64,000 nt of DNA from Cryptomeria japonica (lineage: Eukaryota > Streptophyta > Pinopsida > Cupressales > Cupressaceae), in NCBI RefSeq assembly GCF_030272615.1, contig NC_081410.1, positions 115,951,140-116,015,139 on the forward strand, in the 5' to 3' direction. Made by a program: the position numbers and the translations under genes. Shown piece by piece: positions 47,765 through 59,028 of this stretch. Under the pieces are notes generated by a model. It was not told where the DNA came from, searched no databases, and saw nothing but the letters and a program-made list of their open reading frames with translations. Every line of letters starts with the position of its first letter. Positions within the stretch are counted from its first letter, which is position 1.

Positions 47765-48508
47765 GTGATGTGTGAATACCTCACAACAAGTAGTATGCAT
47801 GGTATGGACTTAATATGTATGCTTAATATATGAAGCCTGCTAATGTTCTTATAGAGGATTTAATGGTATTATATATATATATTATAATATTTTTTGTTGA
47901 AACTACTCTATAGCAAATTATATTATAATAATATCTGAAAATAAATAAAAATATTTAATATATATTTATAATGTCTTAATCAGATAAATAACAATACTAG
48001 ATTGTAAATCAGAAAGAGCTTATAAACAGTAAGAAGAATTTGTTTATATCTAATTCTTGTTACTGTCAATATTTAAGAAGTTGGGAATTGAGATGTTTCC
48101 AGAGAGGGGCAGTCTAAATCCAAACAATAGGATGATTCCCAAGAGAGGGTGGGGATCAGCGTACCGAGAACCTTGAGGGGCAGGGTCCCAAGATAGGGTA
48201 AGGGCTTGGATCTGTAAACTTTGAGGGAACCTATTGTATTTGGTATCTAAGCGCTTTGGTAACATTCACATCCTCTTCTTCCTTAAAACTGAAGTAGCAA
48301 CAAAGTTTGACACTTGCATTAAGAATTATGGATGTATGATAAATGAGCAAGTTACTTATTAATAAATTAATTGATTGAACTAAGGAATATCATTGATTTG
48401 ATTCATGTTAAGATAGAATTGTCTCCTAATCAATTTAGTTTAAGTACATTGAAATAGGTTAATTATGATTAAAACAGGCCTAAACCTAGTAGGGGACATT
48501 ACACAAAA

Positions 48509-49290
48509 CCATCATATTTGTTGGTATTTTCATGATATTGCTGTAAAGAAGTTTGCTAAGTCCTCCGGAGTCCGAATGACTCATAAGGACCAATAGAAAG
48601 CAAAAAATTCTTTAAAACTTTATGTAAATCTAGAGGAAAATGTTGTAAGGTGATTATTGAGGGTGGTAGTACAGATACTTTTGTTGCAAGTGAAATGTTG
48701 GAGAAATTGAACCTAAAAAGGCTAGAGCATCCAAACCCTTAGAGAGTATCTTAGTTGCAAAAGATCATAGAATTTTGGTTAGTGGAAAATATCTTATGAA
48801 ATTTAAACTAGACATGTGAAAATGAGGTTTTGTGTGATATTATGTCAATGTACGTCTGCCATATATTGTTGCATAGATTTTGGCAATTTGACAATAAAGC
48901 TATACATGATGGGAGAGAAAGCACTTATAAATTGATCAAGAATGGAGTGGAACATATCCTTTTACGATTCAAATAAGGATGGTGAATGAATAATTGATAT
49001 TGCAAGAGTAACGCTATAAACTGGCAAGCAAATCCTAAAGAATGTGAAGAAACAAAAGATTTGTTTTATAATTATGAGAAAAGAAGATATCACAAAAGTA
49101 GAAGAAAATGTGACATTGCATCCTAAAATTTCTAAATTGTTGAAAGAATGCAATTATCTTATTTCTAACAATGTTTTTGCCATTAACCTGCAAAAACAAG
49201 GTCAGAGAGATACATACACATTATATAAGAGATAACCATGTAAAATTATATATAAAAGAAACAGAAACAACAATATTCAGTGTTTGAGCA
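48509..49290 (+). pseudogene. Ty3/gypsy pol remnant: aspartic protease region
   Basis: Plus strand, frameshifted: CCKVIIEGGSTDTFVASEML, LEKLNLKRLEHPNP and then CDIMSMYVCHILL and FDNKAIHDGRESTYKLIKNG. These correspond to the retropepsin-like domain of plant gypsy elements; the usual D(S/G)G is GGS here, and the typical C-V-LLGRPWQ-D block is degraded. A linker fragment (KKQKICFIIMRKEDI) follows to 49235. gag is missing to the left. Confidence 0.8.
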
Positions 49291-49299
49291 ACTATAATA

Positions 49300-51020
49300 C
49301 TGTATGCTGTCACATAGGGTTGATAGGGTGTTTTCTTTTCAGTTAGTAAGTATGATCTTGTAGGGTGTCTTACACAACAGTTCCCCTACGTAGGGTGCCT
49401 TATAACAGTTCCCCTACCTATTGTGATCACATAGGGTGTCTTACACAACAGTTCCCCTACCGGTTGTGATCATGTAGGATGTCTTGAAGCAGTTCCCCTA
49501 TTGATAGTGATCACATAGGGTGTCCTATAGCAGTTCCCCTACTGATCATAGGTTTATATAGTTGCTTAGATTGTTCATAAACAAATTCATGTTATGCTTT
49601 AGAAATTCTAGTTATTCAGTCAGTTTACCAGTATTCAATTTATCATCAATATCAGTAACTATTACATCTCATATTATCCTTTAGCCAATATAATAGTTTA
49701 TTATCCACTTTTTAGCATTTGCAGCATTTATTAATCACATTACAAATATCAGTAAGATAATAATGGATTAAATGCATATACTATATAGTACTGATTTACA
49801 GCTTGAATCACATATCTCAGGAATTAACATGATTATTGTAGACTGTGTTTTTGTTCAGAGAATCTATTCTTATGAAAACGAAATATATATATATATATAT
49901 ACAGAATGAGTTAATCTTATCAGACTGAATTATTTATCAGACATTAATGTGATTATTGTAGAATAAGCATTTGTGTGAGGATTATATTATTACACAGAAT
50001 GTATTTGACTTCTGAATATTATACAGATATAAGTCAATATAACAGTTGCATCATAGGGAAATCTAATGATCAGAGTAATAATGCAGAGTTCCAATTAACT
50101 TATACAAGTATTCGTACCAGGGAATTATTGTATGCCTGGGCGTGGTGCTGGAGCGTAGTTTCCAATTTTCTCAGTTATTTAAATGTGTGATATTATTCAG
50201 TTTTATTATATGCTTCTCAGGGTAATATGATCTTACCAATTATTTATCAAAACACAAAATTTAATATTATGGTTAATGAATAAATCTTTATACAGCAACA
50301 AATGTGAGTTGGACCAATCATTTAATTTATTGCAAAGTTTAATCCTTACTGGGAATTATATTACTGAATAAATATTTATATATATACGTATCGAATACTT
50401 TAACAAGATGATATACTGTTTGCAGCAAAAACAATAATATTTAATTCAGAAATTCCCTTCATGCTGAGAGGATATGGCTGCAGATATACGAACCTGTGGA
50501 AATCGTTTTCCTGTGTGGGCGTAATTCCTTCCTTTCTCTCCTCTTAAACTCCCCCCACGATTCCTCTCCAAGTCCTATTTATTCTTCCACGTCTGCAGTG
50601 GAAGGACATGACTTTTGGGAAAAGTTTGGAAGGCGGTGACTCCTTGGAAAGTCACCGCTTTCCATTATCGATGCCTATTAGTAAGATAATCACCGCTCCA
50701 TAATATTCGATGATTGATTTATGTTATTCCCAATATTAGTTTACTAATATTTTTATTTAATGAACAATATAGTATTATTTGTAAATCAGTGATTAATTAT
50801 TTTAGTATTATAAATAATATTTTAATATCATTTAATCAGTCACCACTAACAGTAATCAATTATTGCCATTTTATTATTATTAACAATAAGAAATATAATC
50901 AGTGAATAATATTTTATTATGATTTAAATAGTATTTTAATTGGTAAATAATAACCAGGGAATATTAATTTATTATTCTCTCTTTTGAGAATACATGAATA
51001 TACAGAAAATTGAGGGGCTA
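49300..51020. mobile_element. LTR-like insertion splitting the gypsy pol
   Basis: Lies between gypsy protease and reverse transcriptase remnants. The left side has TGTCACATAGGG and the right side GAGGGGCTATGACA, roughly inverted LTR-type ends. It is AT-rich and noncoding, with a tandem array at 49351-49541. Clear target repeats were not found, so the exact ends are uncertain. Confidence 0.5.
49351..49541. repeat. GTAGGGTGTCTTA...CAGTTCCCCTAC tandem array
   Basis: Five imperfect units of about 30-45 bp, each (G/A)TAGG(G/A)TG(T/C)C(T/C)T...CAGTTCCCCTA, separated by (T)GTGATCA. Each unit is itself an imperfect inverted repeat (GTAGGG...CCCTAC). Confidence 0.93.
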
Positions 51021-52240
51021 TGACACAACACATAGGTTGAAAGTTTGAAACAAATTAAAAGTAAGGAATTCAACAAGCAAATTGCATAATTGCTTAAGTA
51101 AGAATTGATAAGAGAAAGTTGAGTCCATGTGCAGTACCAACAATAACAGCACTAAAGAAAGGAGAAGAATAGAGAATATATACAAATTTTCCAGAGTAAT
51201 AAACAAAATTATTGTCAAGTATGAATTTGCTTTACCAAGCATGGATGATTTTATGGATTGTTTATCTGGTGCAAAATATTTCAATAAGATAGATTCAAAG
51301 GATGGATGTCATCAAATCAAAATCAAAGATGAGTGAAAAATTGCATCAAGACAAAATAAGCTTTGATTAATGGGTGGTTATGCCTTTTAAATTGACTTAT
51401 GCACCTTGTACTTTCATGAGATTAATGAATAAGTGTTGAAGCTGTATCTTGATAAAAAAAAATTGTATATCTGGATGATATTTTGATTTTCAATCAAAAT
51501 GAAGAGCATCTGGAACATATCATATTAGCACTAAAGAGGTTGAGAGAAGAAAAATTGTTAATGAATGTGCAGAAATGTAATTTTATGAAGATAGAATTGG
51601 TTTATCTAGGTTTTGCTATTTCTGCTAATGGATTAATGATGGATCTTGCGAAAACCAGAGGTATTGTTGGATGGTCAAAACCAACAAGCATTTCTAAATT
51701 TAGATCTTTTCATGGGTTGGCCAAGTTTTAACATAAGTTTATCAAAAAAATTAATGAACATGTACACCAATTACTAATGCCATGAATAACAATTAGAAGG
51801 AATTTAAGTGGACTGGTGTAGCTGATTAAAATTTTAAACTCCTAAAGAAGAAAGTAACTGAACAACTTATATAAGGTTATTTCTAGAAGGAATGCAATTG
51901 AAGTCAAGAAGAAGGCTTGTCGCATATTGAAATGAGAAATTGAATGATGACGAGAAAATATATTGTATATGATCATAAAAAATTATGCAATTGTGCAAAC
52001 ACTGAAGAAATGGAGACAATGTTTGCTCTCAATAAAATGTGTTCTGTATAGTAACTATCGAGCATTATAATATTTCAATAGTCAAACTAAGTCAACTACT
52101 CAACATGTTAAACGGATTGAAGTTTTACAAAGTTATTCATTTGTGTTGATACATAGAAGTGGAAAATTTAATAAAGTAGACGATGCATCAAGTAGAAGAC
52201 ATAACTTGATGGCAAGGACTGTTGTTTGTAACTAGGGTAA
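51021..52240 (+). pseudogene. Ty3/gypsy pol remnant: reverse transcriptase and RNase H
   Basis: Plus strand in several frames: LSPCAVP, NIYKFSRVINKIIVKYEFALP, MDDFMDCLSGAKYFNKIDSKDGCHQI, then the catalytic YLDD at 51468-51479 (VYLDDILIFNQNEEHLEHI) and LREEKLLMNVQKCNFMKIELVYLGFAISANGLMMD. RNase H remnants follow (KLNDDEK at about 51945; later VLIHRSGKFNKVDDASSR). Stops and frameshifts throughout. Confidence 0.9.
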
Positions 52241-52812
52241 TATATGGGTAATGACTGGGCCCTATCCTAAAGGGTAACGTGCCCCAAGATTAATTCCAGC
52301 CCTACGCTTGCGCGCCATCCTAAAACCCCACGCCGCCAAAAAAAGGAAGGAGGCCGACTTGCAATAATAAAGGTTAAAGATGCATATAAATAAAGATACT
52401 TTGCAAAGACAAATCATTCATTCATTAAGCGAATTAGCTCTGCATGAAAAGTGCGAACTTACACTTGGAGGGTGAGAAATTGTCCAGACTTATGCGAACT
52501 TGTTCTAGAGGACAAAGGCAATCTTTGGTGCAGACTTGAAGAGCTTAGAAGTGCAGATATGTCATTCAAGAAGGATTCAGATTTGTCAAGGAAGCCAAGT
52601 ATTGTACTTGTGTTATTAAGGGAGAATATATAATCTGACCTGTGGGTCTTTAATGCTGGGTTTTTCCTCCTTGCAGGTTTTCCCAGGGTATTTGTGTTTG
52701 TCTCTTGTTTACTTCCTCCATCTCTGAGTTTACTGAATTATGAGTTACTAAAATGTTATAAATCTGATTACAATCTAGGGCATAATTAAAGGATATAAAT
52801 CTGATTACTAAT
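52241..52812. mobile_element. LTR-like insertion between gypsy RNase H and integrase
   Basis: The gypsy frame resumes at about 52815, so this ~570-bp piece is an insertion. It contains GGGCCCTATCCTAAAGGG, a TATA-like GCATATAAATAAAG near 52382, and GGGTTTTTCCTCCTTGCAGGTTTTCCC (52657-52687), typical of LTR U5 regions. Its end has a short AATCTGATTAC...ATCTAGGGCA repeat. Borders approximate. Confidence 0.45.
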
Positions 52813-52814
52813 CT

Positions 52815-53041
52815 AGGGCACAAAAATTACAAGGACAAGAATTCAAATTATTGGTTTTGATGAAATGAAGCATTTGTATAAGACTACAATTAATTTTGTT
52901 GAAGCGTGAAAATCATGTAAATTTCCAATAAGTGGAAATATGACTAGATGATTAGAATGTTTAATTCAAGCAGATTTGTTATTCAAGGGTGTTGATATGA
53001 ATAAAGTGTTTCACCTAACTCATTCACTAGTACGTCCTATT
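52815..53041 (+). pseudogene. Ty3/gypsy remnant: spacer between RNase H and integrase
   Basis: Reads IIGFDEMKHLYKT, NFVEA, SCKFPISGN and LIQADLLFKGVDM, which match the region following RNase H in plant gypsy pol (FEEMK-LY ... DF-EAW ... Q-G-LF-G). Cut off at about 53041 by a copia LTR. Confidence 0.65.
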
Positions 53042-53477
53042 CACATGTTAAGATTATCTGGGTTCTACGAATATTTCTAGAACTCTTAATTAGCACAAGA
53101 TCTTATCTTTTCTTATTTAATTCTTGTGTCCTAGATCATTTAATCTTTGTCAAGTTAGTCGTCTCATTGTATAGGATTAAAGACACATTTCATGATCTTG
53201 TTTAATCCTCTCTCTCAATCTTGCCTAATGTACATTGTAAGTCCAACATCAATAAAATCCACATGCTAAGGTTATTTGGGTACTACGAATATTTCTAGAA
53301 GTCTTAATTAGCACTAGATCTTATCTTTTCTTATTTAATTCTTGCGTCCTAGATCATTTAATCTTTGTCAAGTTAGTTGTCTCATTGTATAAGATAAAGA
53401 CACATTTCATGATCTCGTTTAATCCTATCTCTCAACCTTGCCTAATGTACATTGTAAGTCCAACATCAATAAAATCC
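53042..53477. repeat. Tandem duplication, two 218-bp units
   Basis: The unit from CACATG(T/C)TAAG(A/G)TTAT at 53042 repeats at 53260 with few differences, through TAAGTCCAACATCAATAAAATCC. Within the copia-type LTR. Confidence 0.95.
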
Positions 53478-53585
53478 ATTGTTCCCATAATCAAGCATTA
53501 TTTTGCTTTTATTGCTTTCTTGTGGAAGGCATCTTTTGGTTTTGCAAGAGATCTTGGAGGATTGAGTCCATTAGTGACTCTAACA
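53046..53585 (+). repeat. Copia-type 5' LTR, about 540 bp
   Basis: Starts TGTTAAGATTATCTGGG and ends GACTCTAACA, followed directly by TGGTATCAAATC (53586 on), a match to the copia tRNA-iMet primer-binding site. The LTR contains a 218-bp tandem duplication. No matching 3' LTR or copia pol was recognised in the window. Confidence 0.65.
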
Positions 53586-53599
53586 TGGTATCAAATCTT

Positions 53600-55690
53600 C
53601 AGATGTGCAGGCCCCTTATCAAATCTAAGAAGTAATCAAGCATGTGCTATTTCTAGGGTGCAAACCTTGGAGGATCTCAAAAATTCGATTATGCTCTTCT
53701 CTTGCATCGAATGATGACCTAGAGAATTAGAAAACACAATAGAAATACCAAATTTGGGGGTTTTTTTCTGGCTTTATATTGCAGATTTATTTTGGAGCTT
53801 GTTGGTGCAAATATAAGCTCACCATTGATCTTAGAGTGCCTAAGAAAATCAGATCTAGCTTTTGTTACACTGAATTTGACTACCACATGATACAGTAGCA
53901 AACTAGAGTTTGAAGCTCAAATCTAGTGAACAGCTTTTTATTTGAGCACTTTTAGCCACAATGGATGTTGCCAATGCATTTAGAAGGCCCAAAAAACCCT
54001 ATTTTCATATAAAATATGTCCACTTTGGACCAATTTGGTTTTTAGCAAAATTTATTTTGCTAAGAGGGTCATCATTGTAGGCTAAATTGAGCCCTTTTTT
54101 AAAAAAAATCATAACTTCTGATCTAGAAACCAAATTTTTGCAAACAAAATATCATTGGAAAGCTGGTTCTGTGTACTTTTCAATAGTACAAGTTTCATTA
54201 TCAGATCTTACTTTTGGTTAAAAGTTATTGTTGATTGAAGTCAGATCTTCATTTTGGGCTCTCAAGCTCATAACTTCTTGCTTAGATCTTCGATTTTTGT
54301 GATTCTTGCAACATGGGAAAGATATTCAGGAGCTCTATCAAGTCATCCATACATTTTCTCCAAATTCAGCTTCATGTACATTTTATTCAGTTTTTACCGT
54401 ATTTGCATTCTAGAGGAATATTTGGACATGTTGGCACTTGGGAAGGTGTTGTTTAGATCAAATCACTTCATTTCAGCCACATTTTATGTTTTGATCTCTA
54501 ATTTATCATTTGAGTGCACCATTGTAACAATCATGAGTTATGCAGCTTATCCTTCTCTAATCACGTCATGCCCTTCGTTAGAAAAGAAATATGAGATAAA
54601 TCATTAAGGCCAAAGGCCAATAAACCACACTATGTAAACATCGCTGAGCATTCAATATTAAACTTGGCCGACTTTATTATCATTGTGGCCGACTCCTTCC
54701 TTGTTAAGTGCCCAAACCTCTTCAATGAAGCTGACTTGAAATTAAAATATGGGCCAAACTCTCTTGCTTTCATGTTTGTATATATGGTGGCCGACTTCAT
54801 TTGGCACCAAAGATAGATATCATCATATATATCACATGCTAGGAAGCGACTACTATATATCGTGGAGCAATCAAGCATTAGTAAGAGGCAACATGATTAA
54901 GGAGAGCAACAATTTGTTAATGAGCAGAAAATATATTAAGAAGAGCAGCGAATTCATAAAAGATATTTATGAGCAGCGAATTCATAAAAGACATTTATGA
55001 GCAGCAATTAATATATAATAAGGAGTAATTAGATATATTACGGTGCAGATTTCTAATAATTAATGACAGCTCATTAAGGCAGAAATTAATATGATCACCA
55101 AAGCAAGAATTGGTTCTGTGAAGACATATTAGAGAGGATGACAATTATTAAATAAAAGGTTGTGATTAAATTTTCAAAGGCAGAAATTAGTATAAAGTAG
55201 TTAAATCTCAAAAGGCAGCAATTTCCTAGAGTAAGAGATAATTAAAATATAATTAAGTTTTAAGCCAGCAATTAAGAGGAAGAGTTGTGACTCTTTCAAA
55301 GTGGTAGAAATATTGAAGAGGCATGACTTCTCCCTCATATTGGAGGGTACAAAAGGAAGAAGAGTTCAATTGAAGTGGTCACCAATGGAGGAAAGGGAAT
55401 GTTCCGAGTGTATATTTGGAAATCAGAAAATTAGAAAATAAAGCAGAAATCTGAGTGGTGGTATCAACCTTGAATTTGTAAGTAGTGTTTGGCATCGAAT
55501 CAGATCAGAAATTCTAATATATAATCTGCATTCGGAAAACAGCAGCCATTTAATTTAGCAAGTAATCGATATGCAGTATGATTAAGTATATTGTTTAATA
55601 TGTGATCTCTTATGTATCTTTGATCTAGTTATTAATTGAAATTACCAATCTATCTAGATTCTTATAATTAGTAAACTAACATATTTAATT
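53600..55690. other. Retroelement-derived noncoding sequence
   Basis: 53600-54600 follows the copia primer-binding site and looks like an untranslated leader, with repeated TCATAACTTCT(T/G)...AGATCTTC words; no gag is recognised. 54650-54800 has three GGCCGACT(T/C) words. 54900-55550 is AT-rich with repeated GAGCAGC(A)A(AT)T and GGCAGAAATTA words, LTR-like. No gene supported. Confidence 0.4.
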
Positions 55691-56581
55691 CCCTACAAGC
55701 AACCATATGTGGGTTAGTAGGTAAACATGTTTGGGAGAGGCAGCAGACCAGATCCCACAATGTAAGTAGACCACCCCAAGTTGGATGGACTAGAGGTCTT
55801 GCGACTTGTGGACTAAGGGGTCGAATTGTGTTGGTTGGATGTTCCGCACCCTCGGGCTTAGTTTTGGCGAATAGTTTTTGGGCACCCTATCATGCTTTCC
55901 CCTCCAATCTGAAATATCCCCTATGGATATTTGCTCCAGATTTTTACCGAATGTTCCACAGAAAATTTTAACAAACAATTTGAAATGCAACTGTTTTCTA
56001 TTCATTCAATAACTTGCAACAAATTCCAATGTAAATCATATAATAACAGTTTAGAACAAAGACCTAAAAATTACATATGGATATTGCCTTTAAATCTTCA
56101 CATGATTAACAACAGAAAAAAATCCAATCATAGCCACAGAACTTATAGTCGGATTGGATAACCAATAATATGAATTTGGAGCACAAAGTGAGACACCTGA
56201 GTGATATCTCCAACAGACAATGGGTTTCCGTCCACTGCCTCCCAACTCAAGGGTTTTCGTCCTCAAACCTGTTGAAAGCCAAAGCTTCCCAGAACTCTCC
56301 AAGAGAGAACAATAACCAAGTCTAAACCAAGCATGCAAATGAGCCTCTCCATGCTCTTAAAAAGCACATCCCTGTGACTCTTCGCATAACCTCTGCCTGT
56401 CTCTTGGAATTCCCCTTTAATAATAAAGTGACTTTGTTTTATAATTTGATGTTGACATAAAAGTCACTTTAATCTGCTTTAATAAATAATTAAATTAAGT
56501 TGTCTTTAAAGTTATTGTGTTTTGACAATTTAAAACTTAATTATAATTGATTTTCTAATGTCCCAAAAAAGGGACATTACA
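55691..56581 (-). mobile_element. Minus-strand gypsy-type LTR (3' LTR) with polypurine tract
   Basis: On the minus strand TCTAAGGAGGGAGGAC (56597-56582) is a polypurine tract followed by TGTAATGTCCC at 56581, the LTR start, and then a palindromic GGGACATTA. The preceding GCTCGAGGACAAGCAATT fits the pol end of gypsy elements. The LTR runs down towards about 55700; its far end is not defined. Confidence 0.6.
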
Positions 56582-56597
56582 GTCCTCCCTCCTTAGA

Positions 56598-58080
56598 AAT
56601 TGCTTGTCCTCGAGCAATACCAGGATCCCAAACAAATCTGAAAAAATGTTTCAACATTCCTGTGATGTATCTGCATGATACAACTGAACTCGACATCCCT
56701 GTCCAATTCTGCTAACCGCTGAACAATCCACAAAGAGCAACCCAAACTACATATGTTTCTTGGATCCCATGGCCAAGTCTAAAATCTATTGCCCTGATTA
56801 TCTAGAGAAGTCAACTCATTCTTTATTCCTCCTCTCTATAACCCAGCATAACAACCATCTGAAAGATATAAACTGACAATCCCGCAAGCCGCAAATCCTC
56901 CCTCCAAAGAAGTGGACATCTCATACCATGATGAAATATGATTCTCTTTATACCACTCACTCAACCTCTTCCCATTTGGCATCCTAAACATATACAACTC
57001 ATCAACTTGCAGCCTAAAAGAAAAATGATATATACTCCTCACAATGCAATCAAGCTGATAAGTACTCCCTTCTTTTTGTAAAGACTGATGGCTCACATAT
57101 ACTGGACGCATACCCATCATGCTTACGCTGCTCTACTTTGTCAAAACTGAAGCCTGGAAGCCTATTATCACATGACAACCAATTTGCAAGCCTGCTGTAA
57201 CAAATGGTATGAGGACTATTAAAATTAATAATCTGATTTTTAACAACTTCAGGAATGCATTTCTTATCATTTGCTGGTAACAACTTGTCCATGCTCACTT
57301 CCCAAATACGAAAAAATGACTATATTGAGCACTCACCCTCATGCTATCAGCTCCCAGCTTCACTGAAAAAACTATTGAAGGAAAAGGATTCATAATTACA
57401 GCTTCATTCTTATTTCTTGAAGCAAGTGACGCTTCTTACCAAGATTACTTACATAGAGCATATCAATCTCCTTATGTTTATCAATACCAATCAGCAAACT
57501 GCTGTTTGAACTTGCATAGTCCTCTCTATCTTTGTCTTGCTTGAGAATCTCCTCCTGCCCAACTCCTCCTAACATAGGGAGATTATTAATCATTTTTGTT
57601 CCATGACAAAGACAATTCTGAGATCTGCCCCTAGAATCCATTATAACAGCTGATTCATTGTCGCATATTGAGGCATCATAGAAAAAATGGTCACCAAAAT
57701 TCATGAATGGGCCTTCTTGCTGGTCATTCTGACCTTCATTAATATAATGTGCTTCATCAGAATAGAGAATGGTGGAAACATTATGCTTACTTTCATTATG
57801 ACAAAGGGTATTGATTCCTTCAACAATCTGTATGATCTCCTAGGTTTTAGGATTGTACCCATCTTCTGTGTGAGTGGCTGCAAAACAAGTCTGATTTTTA
57901 CCCTTGTATAATGAATACTGAGTCATACTCAGCTGTAGACAAAGCTCATCCACCTCTCTTTCCTTGTCTTCTGCAAATTTGGTAGCCAGATCCCTATCCA
58001 TTAATAGCTGCAAGTAATCTGATTTCATCTTTTCAAATGCTTCTTTGATTGTGTGCAGTTGAGCACTGGTAACTGCGTGT
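56598..58080 (-). pseudogene. Decayed minus-strand ORFs of a large retroelement derivative
   Basis: Upstream of the polypurine tract on the minus strand are open pieces at 58058-57840 (AFEKMKSDYLQLLMDRD ... EDKEREVDELCLQLS, a probable coiled coil), 57704-57396, 57298-57050 and 57120-56836. None shows RT, integrase or protease motifs. It may be an additional ORF of a gypsy-type or LARD element. No family assigned. Confidence 0.4.
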
Positions 58081-58245
58081 ATGTGCGGACGCACCCGCAC
58101 CCGCACCCACACCCGTTGTGTGTGTGTGTGCGCGCGCGCGTGTGTGCATGTGTGTGTATGGATGCACCCGTACCCATACCCATACCCATACCCAAAGAAA
58201 GAAAAAAATGCCGTACCTGATTCTGTACCCGTACCCAAATCAGTA
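58075..58245. repeat. Compound microsatellite (CACCCG, GT, GC, TACCCA)
   Basis: (GCACCC)n at about 58090-58110, then (GT)n/(GC)n at 58115-58160, then (CATACC)n and GTACCC units to about 58243. The long minus-strand GYGYGYG reading frames are artefacts of this repeat. Confidence 0.95.
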
Positions 58246-58348
58246 ACTTAGTTTTCATTAAAAGTTTATCCATCTTGATGTTACATACACAGCCAACCAC
58301 AATGGACAAGCAAAGCTGCTCATACCAATCTTAAGAAGCCATTTCTAA

Positions 58349-59028
58349 CCACTTGTTATCCTCATTGCTATCTTCCATGACTCCTAATAGCAGATTTCCT
58401 TCGAGCAGCAAATTTCTCAGGATCAAAGCTAAGCTATAGAGCCACTTTAAGTTATAAAGTATACACAAGGTACAGAAACATATACAGATAGATGTGTATG
58501 AGTGAATATGTAATAGTTTATTTATATACAACAAAAGAGGCATATGAGTAGGGTTGTAACCCTGATTTACAAGCTATGAGTACAATAGAATTAATAAGGT
58601 ATACAGCATTGTTAATTATGTATTAAACCTATAATATCATAAACTATTAAATTTTTAATGCTAATTAGTGAACATTGACAAGTATAACCACTTGTTATCT
58701 CCGTAGCTATCCTCCATGACTCCTACTAGCAGATTTCCTTCAAGCAGCAAATTTCTCGGGTTCAAAATTAAGCTCTAGAGCCACTTGAAGTTATGAAGTA
58801 TACAAAAGGTATAGAAACATATACAGATAGGTGTGTATGAGTGAATATGTAATAGTTTATTTGTATTCAACAAAAGAGGCATGTGAGTAGGGTTGTAAAC
58901 GTGATTTACAAGCTATGAGTACACTAGAATTGATAAGGTATACAGTGTTGTTAGTTATGTATTAAACCTATCATATCATAAACTATTAAATTATTAATTG
59001 GTTAAACTTATTGGTGAACATTGAAAAG
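58349..59028. repeat. Tandem duplication, two ~339-bp units
   Basis: The block from CCACTTGTTATC at 58349 recurs at 58688, sharing GCAGATTTCCTTC(G/A)AGCAGC, AACATATACAGATAG and AAAAGAGGCAT(A/G)TGAGTAGGG. Divergence is several percent, so this one is older than the other tandem duplications in the window. Confidence 0.95.

Larger units (their letters stand above)
42361..47790 (+). mobile_element. TGTTG...CAACA repeat, copy 2 (about 5.4 kb)
   Basis: Starts TGTTGATGTG and ends CCTCACAACA. The first ~1.2 kb aligns with copy 1 (11871-13060) and the last ~130 bp with the end of copy 1, including the CCCCATTTGCAATGGGG hairpin. A TATA-like CTTTTATAGAGAGC is near 43228. The interior holds a 1.6-kb TTCGCTCC array, a GCACTGTTCACGG tandem array and an LTR-like segment. 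No protein domain is recognised. Presumed target repeats GGTGG/AGTAG do not match well. Confidence 0.6.
41507..48503 (+). mobile_element. Solo LTR (about 1.57 kb) split by a nested 5.4-kb repeat
   Basis: Left end TGTGATGTCCCC (41507) and right end GGGGACATTACA (ending 48503) are inverted to each other and flanked by perfect 5-bp repeats CAAAA (41502-41506 and 48504-48508). Subtracting the nested repeat 42361-47790 leaves about 1.57 kb of LTR and no coding sequence, so it is a solo LTR. The right flank is gypsy protease sequence. The TGTAATGTCCC-type end is also seen in the LTR start at 56581 (minus strand). Confidence 0.82.

Noticed and set aside
49351-49541. Possible CRISPR array
   Set aside because: Units are imperfect, vary in length, lack unique spacers of constant size, and lie in a plant LTR.
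57840-58309. Minus-strand ORFs with GYGYGYG and HTHTHAR tracts
   Set aside because: They are translations of a compound GT/GC/TACCC microsatellite; only the coiled-coil part before it looks like former coding sequence.
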